Assembly: GCA_019454665.1 (NCBI GenBank)
Contig: JACFNW010000018.1
Coordinates: 1 to 13,502 of the forward strand
From: Fimbriimonadaceae bacterium
GTDB lineage: Bacteria; Armatimonadota; Fimbriimonadia; Fimbriimonadales; Fimbriimonadaceae
Length of the DNA: 13,502 bases
Direction of reading: 5' to 3'
Below the pieces are notes generated by a model that was not told where the DNA came from, did not search any database, and worked only from the letters and a program-made list of their open reading frames with translations. A program made the translations under genes and the position numbers. Shown here piece after piece: positions 6,895 to 13,502 of the stretch (its first letter is position 1; the number at the start of each line of letters is the position of its first letter).

Positions 6895-7149
6895 TCAGTG
6901 CGGCAGTTCGTGCCTTGGCAATGTTACGAAGAACGCGGCGGTCGCTAGGGCTGCCAAAAATGCGATCACGACTGAAACGAAGTTCGGAACATGGCCAACC
7001 GTCTTGATCGCGTAGAGCCCCATGCAGATGGCAAAGAGCAAATTCCAAGGACTGGGTTCGCGAACCTGCATCACAGGCAAAGTCAGCCCGAATCGGAGAA
7101 AGGCGCCAACCGCGACTCCGAGGACGAGAACCGCAATCACAGTCTGCAT
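6895..7149 (-). CDS. Small membrane protein of unknown function
   Basis: An 84-residue hydrophobic protein with three predicted membrane helices, at about residues 3-24 (TVIAVLVLGVAVGAF), 34-52 (PWNLLFAICMGLYAI) and 58-78 (FVSVVIAFLAALATAAFFV). I recognise no family. The ATG at 7149 is preferred over one four codons upstream because GGAGGG lies directly before it at good spacing. It converges on the nuclease gene and lies 94 bases downstream of the lemA-like gene on the same strand. Like the nuclease gene it is less GC-rich than the flanking blocks, so it may belong to the same acquired segment. Hydrophobic pattern and ribosome-binding sequence support it; nothing indicates function. Confidence 0.62.
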   Translation of the reverse strand: MQTVIAVLVLGVAVGAFLRFGLTLPVMQVREPSPWNLLFAICMGLYAIKTVGHVPNFVSVVIAFLAALATAAFFVTLPRHELPH

Positions 7150-7211
7150 TGGTCCCTCCATGCAAGTTGGAAGTGTCGGGCGATCCGCCTCATCCCAACT
7201 TCAGCCCGTCT

Positions 7212-7227
7212 CCAGCCAAACCCCAGC
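7212..7227 (-). repeat. G/T-rich 16-mer, copy 2
   Basis: On the minus strand this reads GCTGGGGTTTGGCTGG, matching 15 of 16 bases of the copy at 5415-5430. It lies just after the stop of the lemA-like gene. The rest of the gap (7150-7243) also holds a seven-base inverted repeat, AAGTTGG (7164-7170) with CCAACTT (7195-7201), before the small membrane protein gene. Confidence 0.5.
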
Positions 7228-7243
7228 CCAAACAATCCCAGCC

Positions 7244-7843
7244 TCACGCGTTCTCTCGAACATCCAGATCCTCTTCGACCGCAAGCGGTCGGCCGAGGTC
7301 GGGGGATTCGCGTTCCTCCAGAGTCTCCAACTCGAAGAACGTCTGATGCTTCACACCCGCCAGTCCCGCGATCACGTTGCTGGGGAACGCTTCGATGGTC
7401 GTGTTCAGGTCGCGGACGCACGCGTTGTAGTACTGCCGCGCGTTCGCGATCAGCTTCTCGGTGTCGCGCAGGTCGTTCTGCAAACCCAAGAAGTTCTCGC
7501 TGGCCTTGAGGTCGGGGTAGGCCTCCTTAAGGGCCATGATGCGCGCCAGCCCGTGTCCCAGGGCTCCCTCGGCTTCGGCTCGGCGGCCAAGGTCGTTGCC
7601 CGAGGCCATCGCTTGGCTACGCGACTCCGAAACCGCCGTCAGCAGCGCCTGTTCGTGGGCGGCGTACGCCTTCACCGCGTTGGCGATTTGGGGCACCAGG
7701 TCCGACCTGCGCTTGAGGTACACGTCCACATCCGCCCAGGCGTTCCGCACCAGTTGGCGCAGACCGACGAGCCGGTTGTAGAAAACCACCGCGCCCACGA
7801 CGGGGACGGCCACCAACGCGATTCCAAGTAGTACAAAGTCCAT
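7244..7843 (-). CDS. LemA family protein
   Basis: A 199-residue protein with one N-terminal membrane helix (about 3-22) followed by a mainly helical domain. The sequence FYNRLVGLRQLVRNAWADVDVYL, then KRRSDLVPQI (21-53), is the LemA signature; later YYNACVRDLNTTIEAFPSNVIA (138-159) matches the second conserved block with YN...V..LN and FPS. LemA proteins sit in the membrane with the helical domain outside or in the periplasm; their biochemical role is not settled. The last 25 residues are acidic and vary. The ATG overlaps the ferredoxin stop in TGATG, and GGAG lies five bases upstream inside the ferredoxin gene, so the two are translationally coupled. The usual TPM-domain partner gene does not follow here. 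Confidence 0.93.
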   Translation of the reverse strand: MDFVLLGIALVAVPVVGAVVFYNRLVGLRQLVRNAWADVDVYLKRRSDLVPQIANAVKAYAAHEQALLTAVSESRSQAMASGNDLGRRAEAEGALGHGLARIMALKEAYPDLKASENFLGLQNDLRDTEKLIANARQYYNACVRDLNTTIEAFPSNVIAGLAGVKHQTFFELETLEERESPDLGRPLAVEEDLDVRENA

Positions 7844-8178
7844 CAGGGCTCCAAATGGTCGGTGGGGGTCGGGCCCGGGTCCCAACCTTCCTTGCTGGCC
7901 GGTCTCAAGACCTCGACCTCCATGTCTTGATCCACCAAGATCTGGCAGCTCAGGCGGAATTCGCCCAGCACGCCGTCCTCGACGAGGCAATCCCGTTCGG
8001 CGTCCCGCATGGCCGGCTCGGGGCTGAGGAACTTGACGCGGCACGTCGTGCATCGCGCCTGCCCGCCGCAACGGTGGCTGACGTCCACGCCCGACTGTTC
8101 GAGCCCGAGGACGAGCCGCGTGCCTTCGGCGACTTCGTAGACGCCGTAACCCTGAACCGTAATCGTGTGATTGGCCAT
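7843..8178 (-). CDS. [2Fe-2S] ferredoxin
   Basis: A 111-residue soluble protein with the beta-grasp ferredoxin pattern: strands ITVQGYGVYEV, helix RLVLGLEQSGVDV, then cluster ligands C37, C43 and C46 in HRCGGQARCTTC and the fourth, C78, in FRLSCQI. The C-x5-C-x2-C spacing is that of adrenodoxin/Isc-type ferredoxins, not the C-x4-C-x2-C of plant-type ones. It would carry single electrons in the cytoplasm; its redox partners are not evident. The 20-residue Pro/Asp/Glu-rich tail after residue 91 is beyond the fold. It begins 20 bases after the stop of the beta-propeller gene and overlaps the lemA-like gene by one base. No strong ribosome-binding sequence precedes the ATG at 8178. Confidence 0.93.
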   Translation of the reverse strand: MANHTITVQGYGVYEVAEGTRLVLGLEQSGVDVSHRCGGQARCTTCRVKFLSPEPAMRDAERDCLVEDGVLGEFRLSCQILVDQDMEVEVLRPASKEGWDPGPTPTDHLEP

Positions 8179-8198
8179 TCGGTCGCTATGTTACACGT

Positions 8199-11126
8199 TC
8201 AACCGCGCAGACGCCACGTCTGAGTCGCCGATTGCGTGCCTTGCACCGCTTCGAGCGTGTACTCGCCCGCCGCCAGGTACTCGCCGCGCCGCTCGGCGTA
8301 GAGGTCGGCGAGGGCTTCCTGAACCGTCCTGGGCAGGATGGTGGGCACTTCGCCGACCCACTTGCCGCGCTTGAGTTCCAGTTCCAACGAGAACGTGTTG
8401 AACCCAGGCTTGGCCTCCACGGTGCGTTCCACCCAGACCTTGCCGGCCGAGTCCTTGATGCGGATGGCCGTCGGGCCGCCCTTGGCCACCCAGAACTGGC
8501 CGTTGAGTTGCGGGCTGGGCGGCAGACTGGTGTCCCACGGTTGCCGCCGCTCGAAGCCCCACCGTCCGCGTTGCATGTCGGAGGCGCTCAGGAACTTGAT
8601 CGGCGTTGCCCGCAACGCTTCGTCCACCAAGTGGAGCGGCTTCAGGTCGAACTTGAACACGCTGCGCGCGTGGCTCGCGATCACCATCTCCATCTCGCGC
8701 TCTTGAATGGCAATGTCGTGGACCGGCGTGCGCGGGATGCCCCCGTTGAGCGGCTCCCAAAGCGCGCCGTCGTTGTAGGTCACCCAGACGCCCAGGTCGG
8801 TGCCCACGTAGAGCATGCCCTTCTTCTTGGCGTCCTCGCGCACCACGTTGATCGTCTCCAGCGGCAGGTTGCCCACGATCGAGGTCCAGTTGCGCCCGTA
8901 GTCGGTGGACTTCCACAGGTAGGGCGTCCATTCGTCGTCGCGATAACCGCTCTGAGCGACATAGACCGTGCCCTCGTCCCAACGGCTGGCCACCACGCGA
9001 GAAACCCACTTGTCGGGCGCTGGAGTGGCGATGTCCTCCCAAGTAAAGCCGTGGTTCTTGGTCACCTTCACAGAGCCATCGTCCGCGCCGGCGTACAACA
9101 GGCCGAACTTGAGCGGCGATTCGCTGAGGTCCTTGAGCGTGGAAAACGGCACGTCGCCGTTGGGGAGGTTCTTGGTGAGGTCCGGGCTGATGGCTTCCCA
9201 CGTGCGGCCCTGGTTCAGCGAACGGAACACCCGTTGTGCGCCCAGATACACGATGTCCGGGTGGTGGGGCGAGAGGATGAGCGGCGAAATCCAGTTGTAG
9301 CGTAGCGGCGGTTCGCCTTGGCGGGCGTTCGCGCGCGTCTGCCACCGCTGACCCGTGGCCTGATTGATCGCCGAGTGGCTGCCGAACTGCGAGGCGATGT
9401 ACACCACGTCGCCATCGTTGCGCGGGTCCACGGCGATGGCGCTGCCGTCGCCACCGCCGATGCTGGTCCAGTTGGCCGCTCCACGCCCGCCACCCGCCGA
9501 GCTTGGCCCCTTCATCGTGCCGTTGTCCTGCAATCCGCCATAGATGTTGTACGGCGTCTTGTTGTCCACGGCGATTGTCGTGAACTGACCGACGGCCAGG
9601 TTGTTGATGTGGCGATAGGTGTCTCCGTTGTCACCCGACGTGTAGAAGCCGCCGTCGTTGCCGATCGCGAGCCGCCCGGGGCGGTTGGGGTCGAACCAGA
9701 CCGAATGGTAGTCCACGTGCGTTCCGCGACCCGTGCGCTCGAACGTCTTGCCGCCATCGCGCGAGCGGATCAGGTACGTGCCCATGACGTAGATCTCGTC
9801 CGGATTGTGCGGGTTGATTTCCAGGCGTCCGCAGTAGTAGCCCAGCATCTCGCCGAGCGTCCATGGGTGGGTCTTGGTCCACGTCTCGCCGCCATCGTCG
9901 GATCGGAACACCTGTGAGTTGACGATGTCGTAGGTGAAACGTCCGGGGTTGCGGTCGGCCAGATCGGCCCGGAACTTCTCGAAGTCGAGTGCGCCCGACT
10001 TGACGTCCTCCAGCACCTTGGCCGCATCGAGGCGCGGGCTGCCGAACCCGTTGAGGAACGGTTGCAGCGTGGCGGCATCGAGTTGGACGAACACGTTCCG
10101 CGTCATCATGCGGAAGCGCGAGGCTGTCAGGACACCGGCGGGTTGGCCTTCGTCGTACCACGGCATGCTCAGGTCCGCGCCCTGGTTGTCCACCAGCACG
10201 TACAGTCGCTTGGGGTTCGTCGGGCTGATCGTGATGCCCATGCGGCCCATGTCCGCGCCTTGCGGGAGCACGCCCTTGCCGAGCACCTTCCACGTCTTGC
10301 CGCCGTCGGTGGTCTTGTAGAGGGCGCTGCCGGGGCCGGATTCGCGGAAGTTCCACGCCTTGCGGTCGCGATCCCAGGCCGCGGCGTAGAGCGTGTCCGG
10401 GTTCTTGGGGTCGATCCGCAAGTCAATGACGCCGGTGAACTCGTCGATCTTGAGCACGTGGCTCCATGTCTTGCCGCCATCGGTGGTCTTGAACACGCCC
10501 CGAGCGGGGTTCTGGGTGTAAAGCGACCCAAGCGCACCCACGTAAACGGTGTCCTCGGTGCGTGGGTGGATCTGGATGCGGCCAATGCGGTGAGCCTCGG
10601 CGAGACCCATGTTCTTCCACGATTTGCCCCCGTCGGTGGACTTGAACACGCCCGTACCGCTATAGCTGGTGCGCTGGCTGTTGCGCTCGCCCGTGCCGAT
10701 CCAGAGGGTCTGCCCGTCGCGGCTGACCGCCGTGTCGCCGATGGCGTAGGCGCTCGCGGGGTCGTACAGCGACTCCCACTTGATGCCGTCGTCGCGGGTG
10801 TGGTGGAAGCCGCCCGTGGCGAACGCCACGAAGAGCTGCTCTGGACGCCCGGCGGGCGATTCGATGTCCACCACGCGGCCGCCTTGGCTGGTCGGGCCGA
10901 CCTGCTGCCACATCAGGTTGCCGAACGGCGAGGTCGCCTCCAAACGCAGGCGGTCTTCGTAGGCTTTCAGGCGTTGCTCGGCGCGCATCCCCTGGCGGAC
11001 GGGATGGAACTTCGCCGCTTCCTCGGCCTTCGACATGGGGCGCAGGAAGATCTCGGGCGTTTGGGCGGTCGCCGTGCAGACGGCGGCGACGAGAGCGAAC
11101 AGAGCGAGCCGACGCATGGCGCTCAT
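8199..11126 (-). CDS. Secreted Asp-box (BNR/VPS10-like) beta-propeller protein
   Basis: A 975-residue exported protein. The start MSAMRRLALFALVAAVCTA followed by AQ is a signal peptide; ATG 11117 (three codons later) is equally possible since neither has a clear ribosome-binding sequence. The body carries about eleven Asp-box-type turns (S/T-x-D-x-G-x-T/S-W), such as KSTDGGKSW, KTTDGGKTW (twice), RSDDGGETW, RSRDGGKTF and KSTDYGRNW. This number and spacing suit two seven-bladed or one ten-bladed propeller, as in VPS10/sortilin and xyloglucanase-type proteins. The sialidase catalytic arginines and Asp cannot be assigned, so hydrolase activity is not claimed. The last 150 residues are a beta-rich domain without repeats. 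It heads the run with ferredoxin and LemA and is divergent from the OsmC-type gene. Confidence 0.9.
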   Translation of the reverse strand: MSAMRRLALFALVAAVCTATAQTPEIFLRPMSKAEEAAKFHPVRQGMRAEQRLKAYEDRLRLEATSPFGNLMWQQVGPTSQGGRVVDIESPAGRPEQLFVAFATGGFHHTRDDGIKWESLYDPASAYAIGDTAVSRDGQTLWIGTGERNSQRTSYSGTGVFKSTDGGKSWKNMGLAEAHRIGRIQIHPRTEDTVYVGALGSLYTQNPARGVFKTTDGGKTWSHVLKIDEFTGVIDLRIDPKNPDTLYAAAWDRDRKAWNFRESGPGSALYKTTDGGKTWKVLGKGVLPQGADMGRMGITISPTNPKRLYVLVDNQGADLSMPWYDEGQPAGVLTASRFRMMTRNVFVQLDAATLQPFLNGFGSPRLDAAKVLEDVKSGALDFEKFRADLADRNPGRFTYDIVNSQVFRSDDGGETWTKTHPWTLGEMLGYYCGRLEINPHNPDEIYVMGTYLIRSRDGGKTFERTGRGTHVDYHSVWFDPNRPGRLAIGNDGGFYTSGDNGDTYRHINNLAVGQFTTIAVDNKTPYNIYGGLQDNGTMKGPSSAGGGRGAANWTSIGGGDGSAIAVDPRNDGDVVYIASQFGSHSAINQATGQRWQTRANARQGEPPLRYNWISPLILSPHHPDIVYLGAQRVFRSLNQGRTWEAISPDLTKNLPNGDVPFSTLKDLSESPLKFGLLYAGADDGSVKVTKNHGFTWEDIATPAPDKWVSRVVASRWDEGTVYVAQSGYRDDEWTPYLWKSTDYGRNWTSIVGNLPLETINVVREDAKKKGMLYVGTDLGVWVTYNDGALWEPLNGGIPRTPVHDIAIQEREMEMVIASHARSVFKFDLKPLHLVDEALRATPIKFLSASDMQRGRWGFERRQPWDTSLPPSPQLNGQFWVAKGGPTAIRIKDSAGKVWVERTVEAKPGFNTFSLELELKRGKWVGEVPTILPRTVQEALADLYAERRGEYLAAGEYTLEAVQGTQSATQTWRLRG

Positions 11127-11184
11127 CTTGGCAGGTTTTTCTGGGACCAGGGAACCCTTTGCCTTCGGGAAAGCCTCTCTGGGA

Positions 11185-11203
11185 GTGAGCGCATTTGGCT
11201 CAC
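11185..11203. promoter_or_regulatory. Palindrome upstream of the OsmC-type gene, possible operator
   Basis: GTGAGC and GCTCAC form a perfect six-base dyad with a seven-base spacer, ending ten bases before the OsmC-type ATG. It overlaps a weak -10-like CACAAT (11201-11206). It lies in the 87-base divergent region, so a bound regulator could affect both this gene and the propeller gene. Confidence 0.4.
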
Positions 11204-11213
11204 AATTCGCACC

Positions 11214-11639
11214 ATGACCACCGTCGAATGGAAAGGCAACATGGCCTTCGAGGCCACCCCGCCCAGCGGGCAGACGTTTCGTATGGACACCCACCCCGAT
11301 CTGGGCGGCACGGAAGGCCCCAGCCCGATGGAGGTCCTTCTGGCCTCGGCAGCGGCGTGCAGCGCCATGGACGTCGTGATGATCCTGCAGAAGAAGCGGC
11401 AGACAATCACGTCCTACCGCGTCGAGATCGACGCCGACCGGGCGCCGCAAGGCACGTGGCCCCGTCCCTACACGGCCATCCGCATGCGGCACATCGTCGA
11501 AGGACCGGACCTCGACCAAGCCGCTGTGGCGCAAGCCGTTCAGCTCAGCGACGAGAAGTACTGCTCGGTGGTCGCCACGTTGCGGGCGAACACGGAAGTC
11601 AGCAGCACGTTCGAGATCGTCGAGCCTACGCTCGCCTAA
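11214..11639 (+). CDS. OsmC/Ohr family protein
   Basis: A 141-residue protein of OsmC type. PSPMEVLLASAAACSAMDV (37-55) contains the first redox cysteine, C49, at the start of the long central helix. LSDEKYCSVV (111-120) contains the second, C117. E39 lies where the family has its conserved glutamate, though the usual Arg partner cannot be placed with certainty. Members with both cysteines reduce organic peroxides with lipoyl or thiol donors; the YCSV form points to the OsmC/YhfA branch rather than Ohr. The frame is open for more than a kilobase upstream through the antisense strand of the propeller gene, but the family's N-terminus begins at this ATG. No good ribosome-binding sequence is present. 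Its TAA overlaps the convergent transporter gene. Confidence 0.93.
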   Translation: MTTVEWKGNMAFEATPPSGQTFRMDTHPDLGGTEGPSPMEVLLASAAACSAMDVVMILQKKRQTITSYRVEIDADRAPQGTWPRPYTAIRMRHIVEGPDLDQAAVAQAVQLSDEKYCSVVATLRANTEVSSTFEIVEPTLA

Positions 11640-12859
11640 GCGGGCAGGGGCTTGTCCTTGGTCTCGGGCGCGAACGGCAGTGCCGCGAGGCCAAGGACGT
11701 ACACCAGCGCCGCCATCGCCACCCCGTGGGCGGGCGAACTCTTGTCCGCACCGATCAGCAACCCCGTGACCCAGGGCAACGGCGACTGGGCGATCCGCGC
11801 CGTGTTGTAGGCGAACCCCGATCCCGTGGCGCGCAACCTCGTGGGGAACAGTTCGGGGAAGTACAGGCCGTAGATGGCCGTCAGACCGATGCTCAAGCAC
11901 GAGATGGTCGGCGCGATCCACAGCAGCGATTCGTAGGTCACCTTCCCCTGCAGGGCGAACCACGTCACCAGCGGCGCACCGACGAACCCCAACACCAACG
12001 CAGGCCGCCGACCGAGGCGCTTGGCCAACAGCGGAAACACGAACACCCCGAGCAACGTGCCGCCATGCTGGGCGTAGGTGACGAAGCTCGTTCGCGCCGC
12101 GACTTCCGCATCGGCCAACCCCTGGCTGGCTTCGCGCACGAGGTTGGGCATCCAGTATGCCGCGTTTCCGGCCCCCGCGATGCCGACCGTGCCGATGACC
12201 ATGGCGACCAGGGCCCGCTTGCGCCACGGGCCAGGGCCGAACAGCTCCTTGAGCGATCCCGCGGGTTGTGGGTCGGGCCGCTTCTCGGGTTCCTTGACGA
12301 TCGTGCGGATGAACACGGTGACGATGGCGGGCGCGAGCCCGATGAGGAACATCCAATGCCAGGACTGGTGTGCCAGACCGAGGTTGGCCGTCGCCGCGAG
12401 CACTGGTCCGACGGCTGCCGCCGTTTGGAGCAGCGCCGCCGCCAACGGGCGTTTCGAATCCGGGAACACCTCGGCGATCAAAGCCGCGCCCGCCGCCCAC
12501 TCGCCGCCGATGCCCAGGCCCGTGAGGAACCGCACGACGGCCACCTGCTCCCACGTTTGGCACGCGGCGGTAAGCGCCGTGAAGCAGCAGTACAGCAGGA
12601 TGGTGATGATCATCGTTCGGCTGCGGCCCCACCGGTCCGCCAAAACGCCGAACGCCAACCCGCCGACGGCCCAGCCGACGATGAAGACGGTTTGGATCAG
12701 GCCCTCGATCTGAGGCCCTCGGGCGGCGTAGCCCTCGATGCCGAGCAGGTCGGTGAGCATGCGCGACTTCGCCAAGTTGAACAGGGCGGTGTCCATGATG
12801 TCGAACACCCACCCCAACCAGGCGACGAAGAGGATCTGCCACCGAAGCCGTTCGGTCAC
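11636..12859 (-). CDS. MFS transporter, metabolite:H+ symporter type
   Basis: A 407-residue inner-membrane protein with about twelve hydrophobic segments. The loop between helices 2 and 3 carries motif A, GVLADRWGRSR (71-81). RFLTGLGIGGEWAAGAALIAE-like sequence at about 110-130 matches the R-x-x-x-G-x-G-x-GGE pattern of the MHS/AAHS groups, and FPELFPTRLRATGSGFAY (about 334-351) is the second-half counterpart. Aspartates in the first helix (D20 and D23) fit proton-coupled uptake of organic acids or similar metabolites; the substrate cannot be told. The start is GTG at 12859, without a clear ribosome-binding sequence. The stop overlaps the convergent OsmC-type stop by four bases. It lies 19 bases after the preceding minus-strand gene, separated by a hairpin. 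Confidence 0.93.
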   Translation of the reverse strand: MTERLRWQILFVAWLGWVFDIMDTALFNLAKSRMLTDLLGIEGYAARGPQIEGLIQTVFIVGWAVGGLAFGVLADRWGRSRTMIITILLYCCFTALTAACQTWEQVAVVRFLTGLGIGGEWAAGAALIAEVFPDSKRPLAAALLQTAAAVGPVLAATANLGLAHQSWHWMFLIGLAPAIVTVFIRTIVKEPEKRPDPQPAGSLKELFGPGPWRKRALVAMVIGTVGIAGAGNAAYWMPNLVREASQGLADAEVAARTSFVTYAQHGGTLLGVFVFPLLAKRLGRRPALVLGFVGAPLVTWFALQGKVTYESLLWIAPTISCLSIGLTAIYGLYFPELFPTRLRATGSGFAYNTARIAQSPLPWVTGLLIGADKSSPAHGVAMAALVYVLGLAALPFAPETKDKPLPA

Positions 12860-12872
12860 CGGCGCATTCTAC

Positions 12873-12888
12873 CGGCGGCTATCCGCCG
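12873..12888 (-). terminator. Hairpin between the right-edge gene and the MFS gene
   Basis: CGGCGG (12873-12878) and CCGCCG (12883-12888) form a perfect six-base-pair stem with a CTAT loop. It spans the stop codon of the cysteine-rich gene and lies 14 bases before the MFS start on the minus strand. Without a T-tract it may weaken rather than end transcription. Confidence 0.35.
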
Positions 12889-13502
12889 CCCTGGTTGTGA
12901 CAAGCGTCCAGACAAGCGCCAAGTTGGTTCTCGCATGCGGTTCCACATTGCTCGAGATCGCGCGTCGCATTGGCGATTTGGGTGCTGTAGGTGTTCGCGG
13001 CAGCTTCAATGGCCTCTTCCAACAATGGCGGGAAGTACGCCATCGCCCAGGCGACCGCATTATTGATGTTGTCAACGCACTCCTGATCTTCGCAGAGCGA
13101 AATCATGTAGCTGGAGAGTGTCTGGACCGCGCCGATCGCGATGACGACGAGAGCGATGCGTGTGCTGACGAAGGCCTTGAACGTCGCAATCGCCTCGGCT
13201 TGATCGGTCTGGAACTGGGTCAAGCAGGTCTGGCCACAGGTCGCAAATGCTTCCTCGCATGCTTCGGTGCATTCGCTGGCTGTACCAAGTCCGACCCCTG
13301 ACGAACCCTTGGCACCAGCGGCAGGGGGAGGCTCGATCGGATTCAACTCGGCGAAGATGCGTCCACGAATCTCGGTGAACATCATCATCTGGAACAGAGT
13401 GAGCCGGTCCGTGGTGGCGACGACGGGTGCCGAAGGGGGAATCTGACCAGGGCGCGACGAGAACAGAACATAGGGGGCGTTGGCAGGACTGTTCGGCGCC
13501 GC
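12879..13502 (-). CDS. Cysteine-patterned helical protein, C-terminal part (cut by right edge)
   Basis: I do not recognise this protein. The frame is open from the right edge (beginning AAPNSPANAPYVLFSS) through 207 codons, so the three ATG codons near 13388 are probably internal. After a Pro/Gly-rich linker come C-x3-C-x6-C-x3-C (13271 down to 13224), a helical stretch, a hydrophobic helix (TRIALVVIAIGAVQTL) that could cross the membrane, a C-x4-C pair, more helix, and a second C-x3-C-x6-C-x3-C (12947 down to 12900) close to the end NQGGG. In a helix these spacings put all four cysteines on one face. The two segments may be joined by disulfides or bind metal. Copper-binding four-helix proteins (Csp/DUF326) also use C-x3-C stripes, but the spacing differs. 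Codon use is less GC-rich than the MFS gene. Confidence 0.7.
   Translation of the reverse strand, partial: AAPNSPANAPYVLFSSRPGQIPPSAPVVATTDRLTLFQMMMFTEIRGRIFAELNPIEPPPAAGAKGSSGVGLGTASECTEACEEAFATCGQTCLTQFQTDQAEAIATFKAFVSTRIALVVIAIGAVQTLSSYMISLCEDQECVDNINNAVAWAMAYFPPLLEEAIEAAANTYSTQIANATRDLEQCGTACENQLGACLDACHNQGGG

Noticed and set aside
6499..6948. 149-codon plus-strand frame overlapping the nuclease end, considered as a frameshifted continuation
   Set aside because: A short stretch looks protein-like, but the nuclease core already ends naturally after LTVLNMEMW, and the rest is basic and crosses the inverted repeat.
7022..7831. 269-codon plus-strand frame
   Set aside because: It is antisense to the LemA-type gene, which has a strong family match and coupled start.
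11149..11173. Weak hairpin around CTTTGCC-TTC-GGGAAAG in the divergent region
   Set aside because: The stem has a mismatch in the middle, is short, and sits upstream of both genes, so no terminator or riboswitch can be argued.
10062..11213. Long in-frame extension upstream of the OsmC-type gene
   Set aside because: It runs antisense to the propeller gene, and OsmC proteins begin at the ATG 11214.
8199..12842. Single 1547-codon frame on the minus strand
   Set aside because: Only its last 975 codons are the propeller protein, which begins with a signal peptide at 11126. The upstream part overlaps the MFS gene in another frame and lies antisense to the OsmC-type gene.
11195..13066. 623-codon plus-strand frame antisense to the MFS gene
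   Set aside because: Composition is Arg/Gln/Gly/His-rich without hydrophobic pattern or motif, while the minus strand encodes a well-formed transporter.

Overview
This 13.5 kb window comes from a high-GC bacterium. It holds 13 supported genes, two of them cut by the window edges, and no RNA gene, CRISPR array or insertion sequence that I can recognise. The proteins suggest a Gram-negative-type environmental bacterium, perhaps of the Armatimonadota or Planctomycetota kind: many exported proteases and beta-propellers, and a PqqD-like protein inside an ABC-transporter operon. That placement is an inference from protein style, not from a marker gene.

Left block, plus strand, 1-5394. The end of an S41 (tail-specific type) protease is followed by a hairpin and a probable promoter. 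A tightly packed series then runs: TatA, an uncharacterised protein whose start codon is unclear, a PqqD-like protein, a compact FtsX-type permease, its LolD/MacB-type ATPase, and a secreted S8 subtilase. From the uncharacterised protein to the ATPase every gene overlaps the next, so they are probably translated as a unit. A PqqD/RRE-like domain plus an ABC transporter plus proteases is compatible with handling of a peptide or modified peptide, but no precursor peptide or modifying enzyme is visible.

Central island, 5395-7243. The base and codon use is less GC-rich here. A 322-base gap with two large, mutually exclusive hairpins leads to a good promoter. Its predicted transcription start falls on the GTG start codon of a putative PD-(D/E)XK nuclease, so the mRNA is probably leaderless. 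The nuclease core resembles the Card1/Can2 (DUF1887) nuclease domain but has no CARF sensor in front. A strong inverted repeat lies downstream, between the nuclease and a small convergent membrane protein. This is the most interesting part of the window.

Right block, mostly minus strand, 7244-13502. A secreted Asp-box beta-propeller protein, a [2Fe-2S] ferredoxin and a LemA protein form a compact run. Divergent from the propeller gene is an OsmC-type protein with a palindrome over its promoter region. The OsmC gene converges, with overlapping stop codons, on an MFS transporter. The last gene runs off the right edge and carries two identical C-x3-C-x6-C-x3-C cysteine patterns at either end of a helical region.
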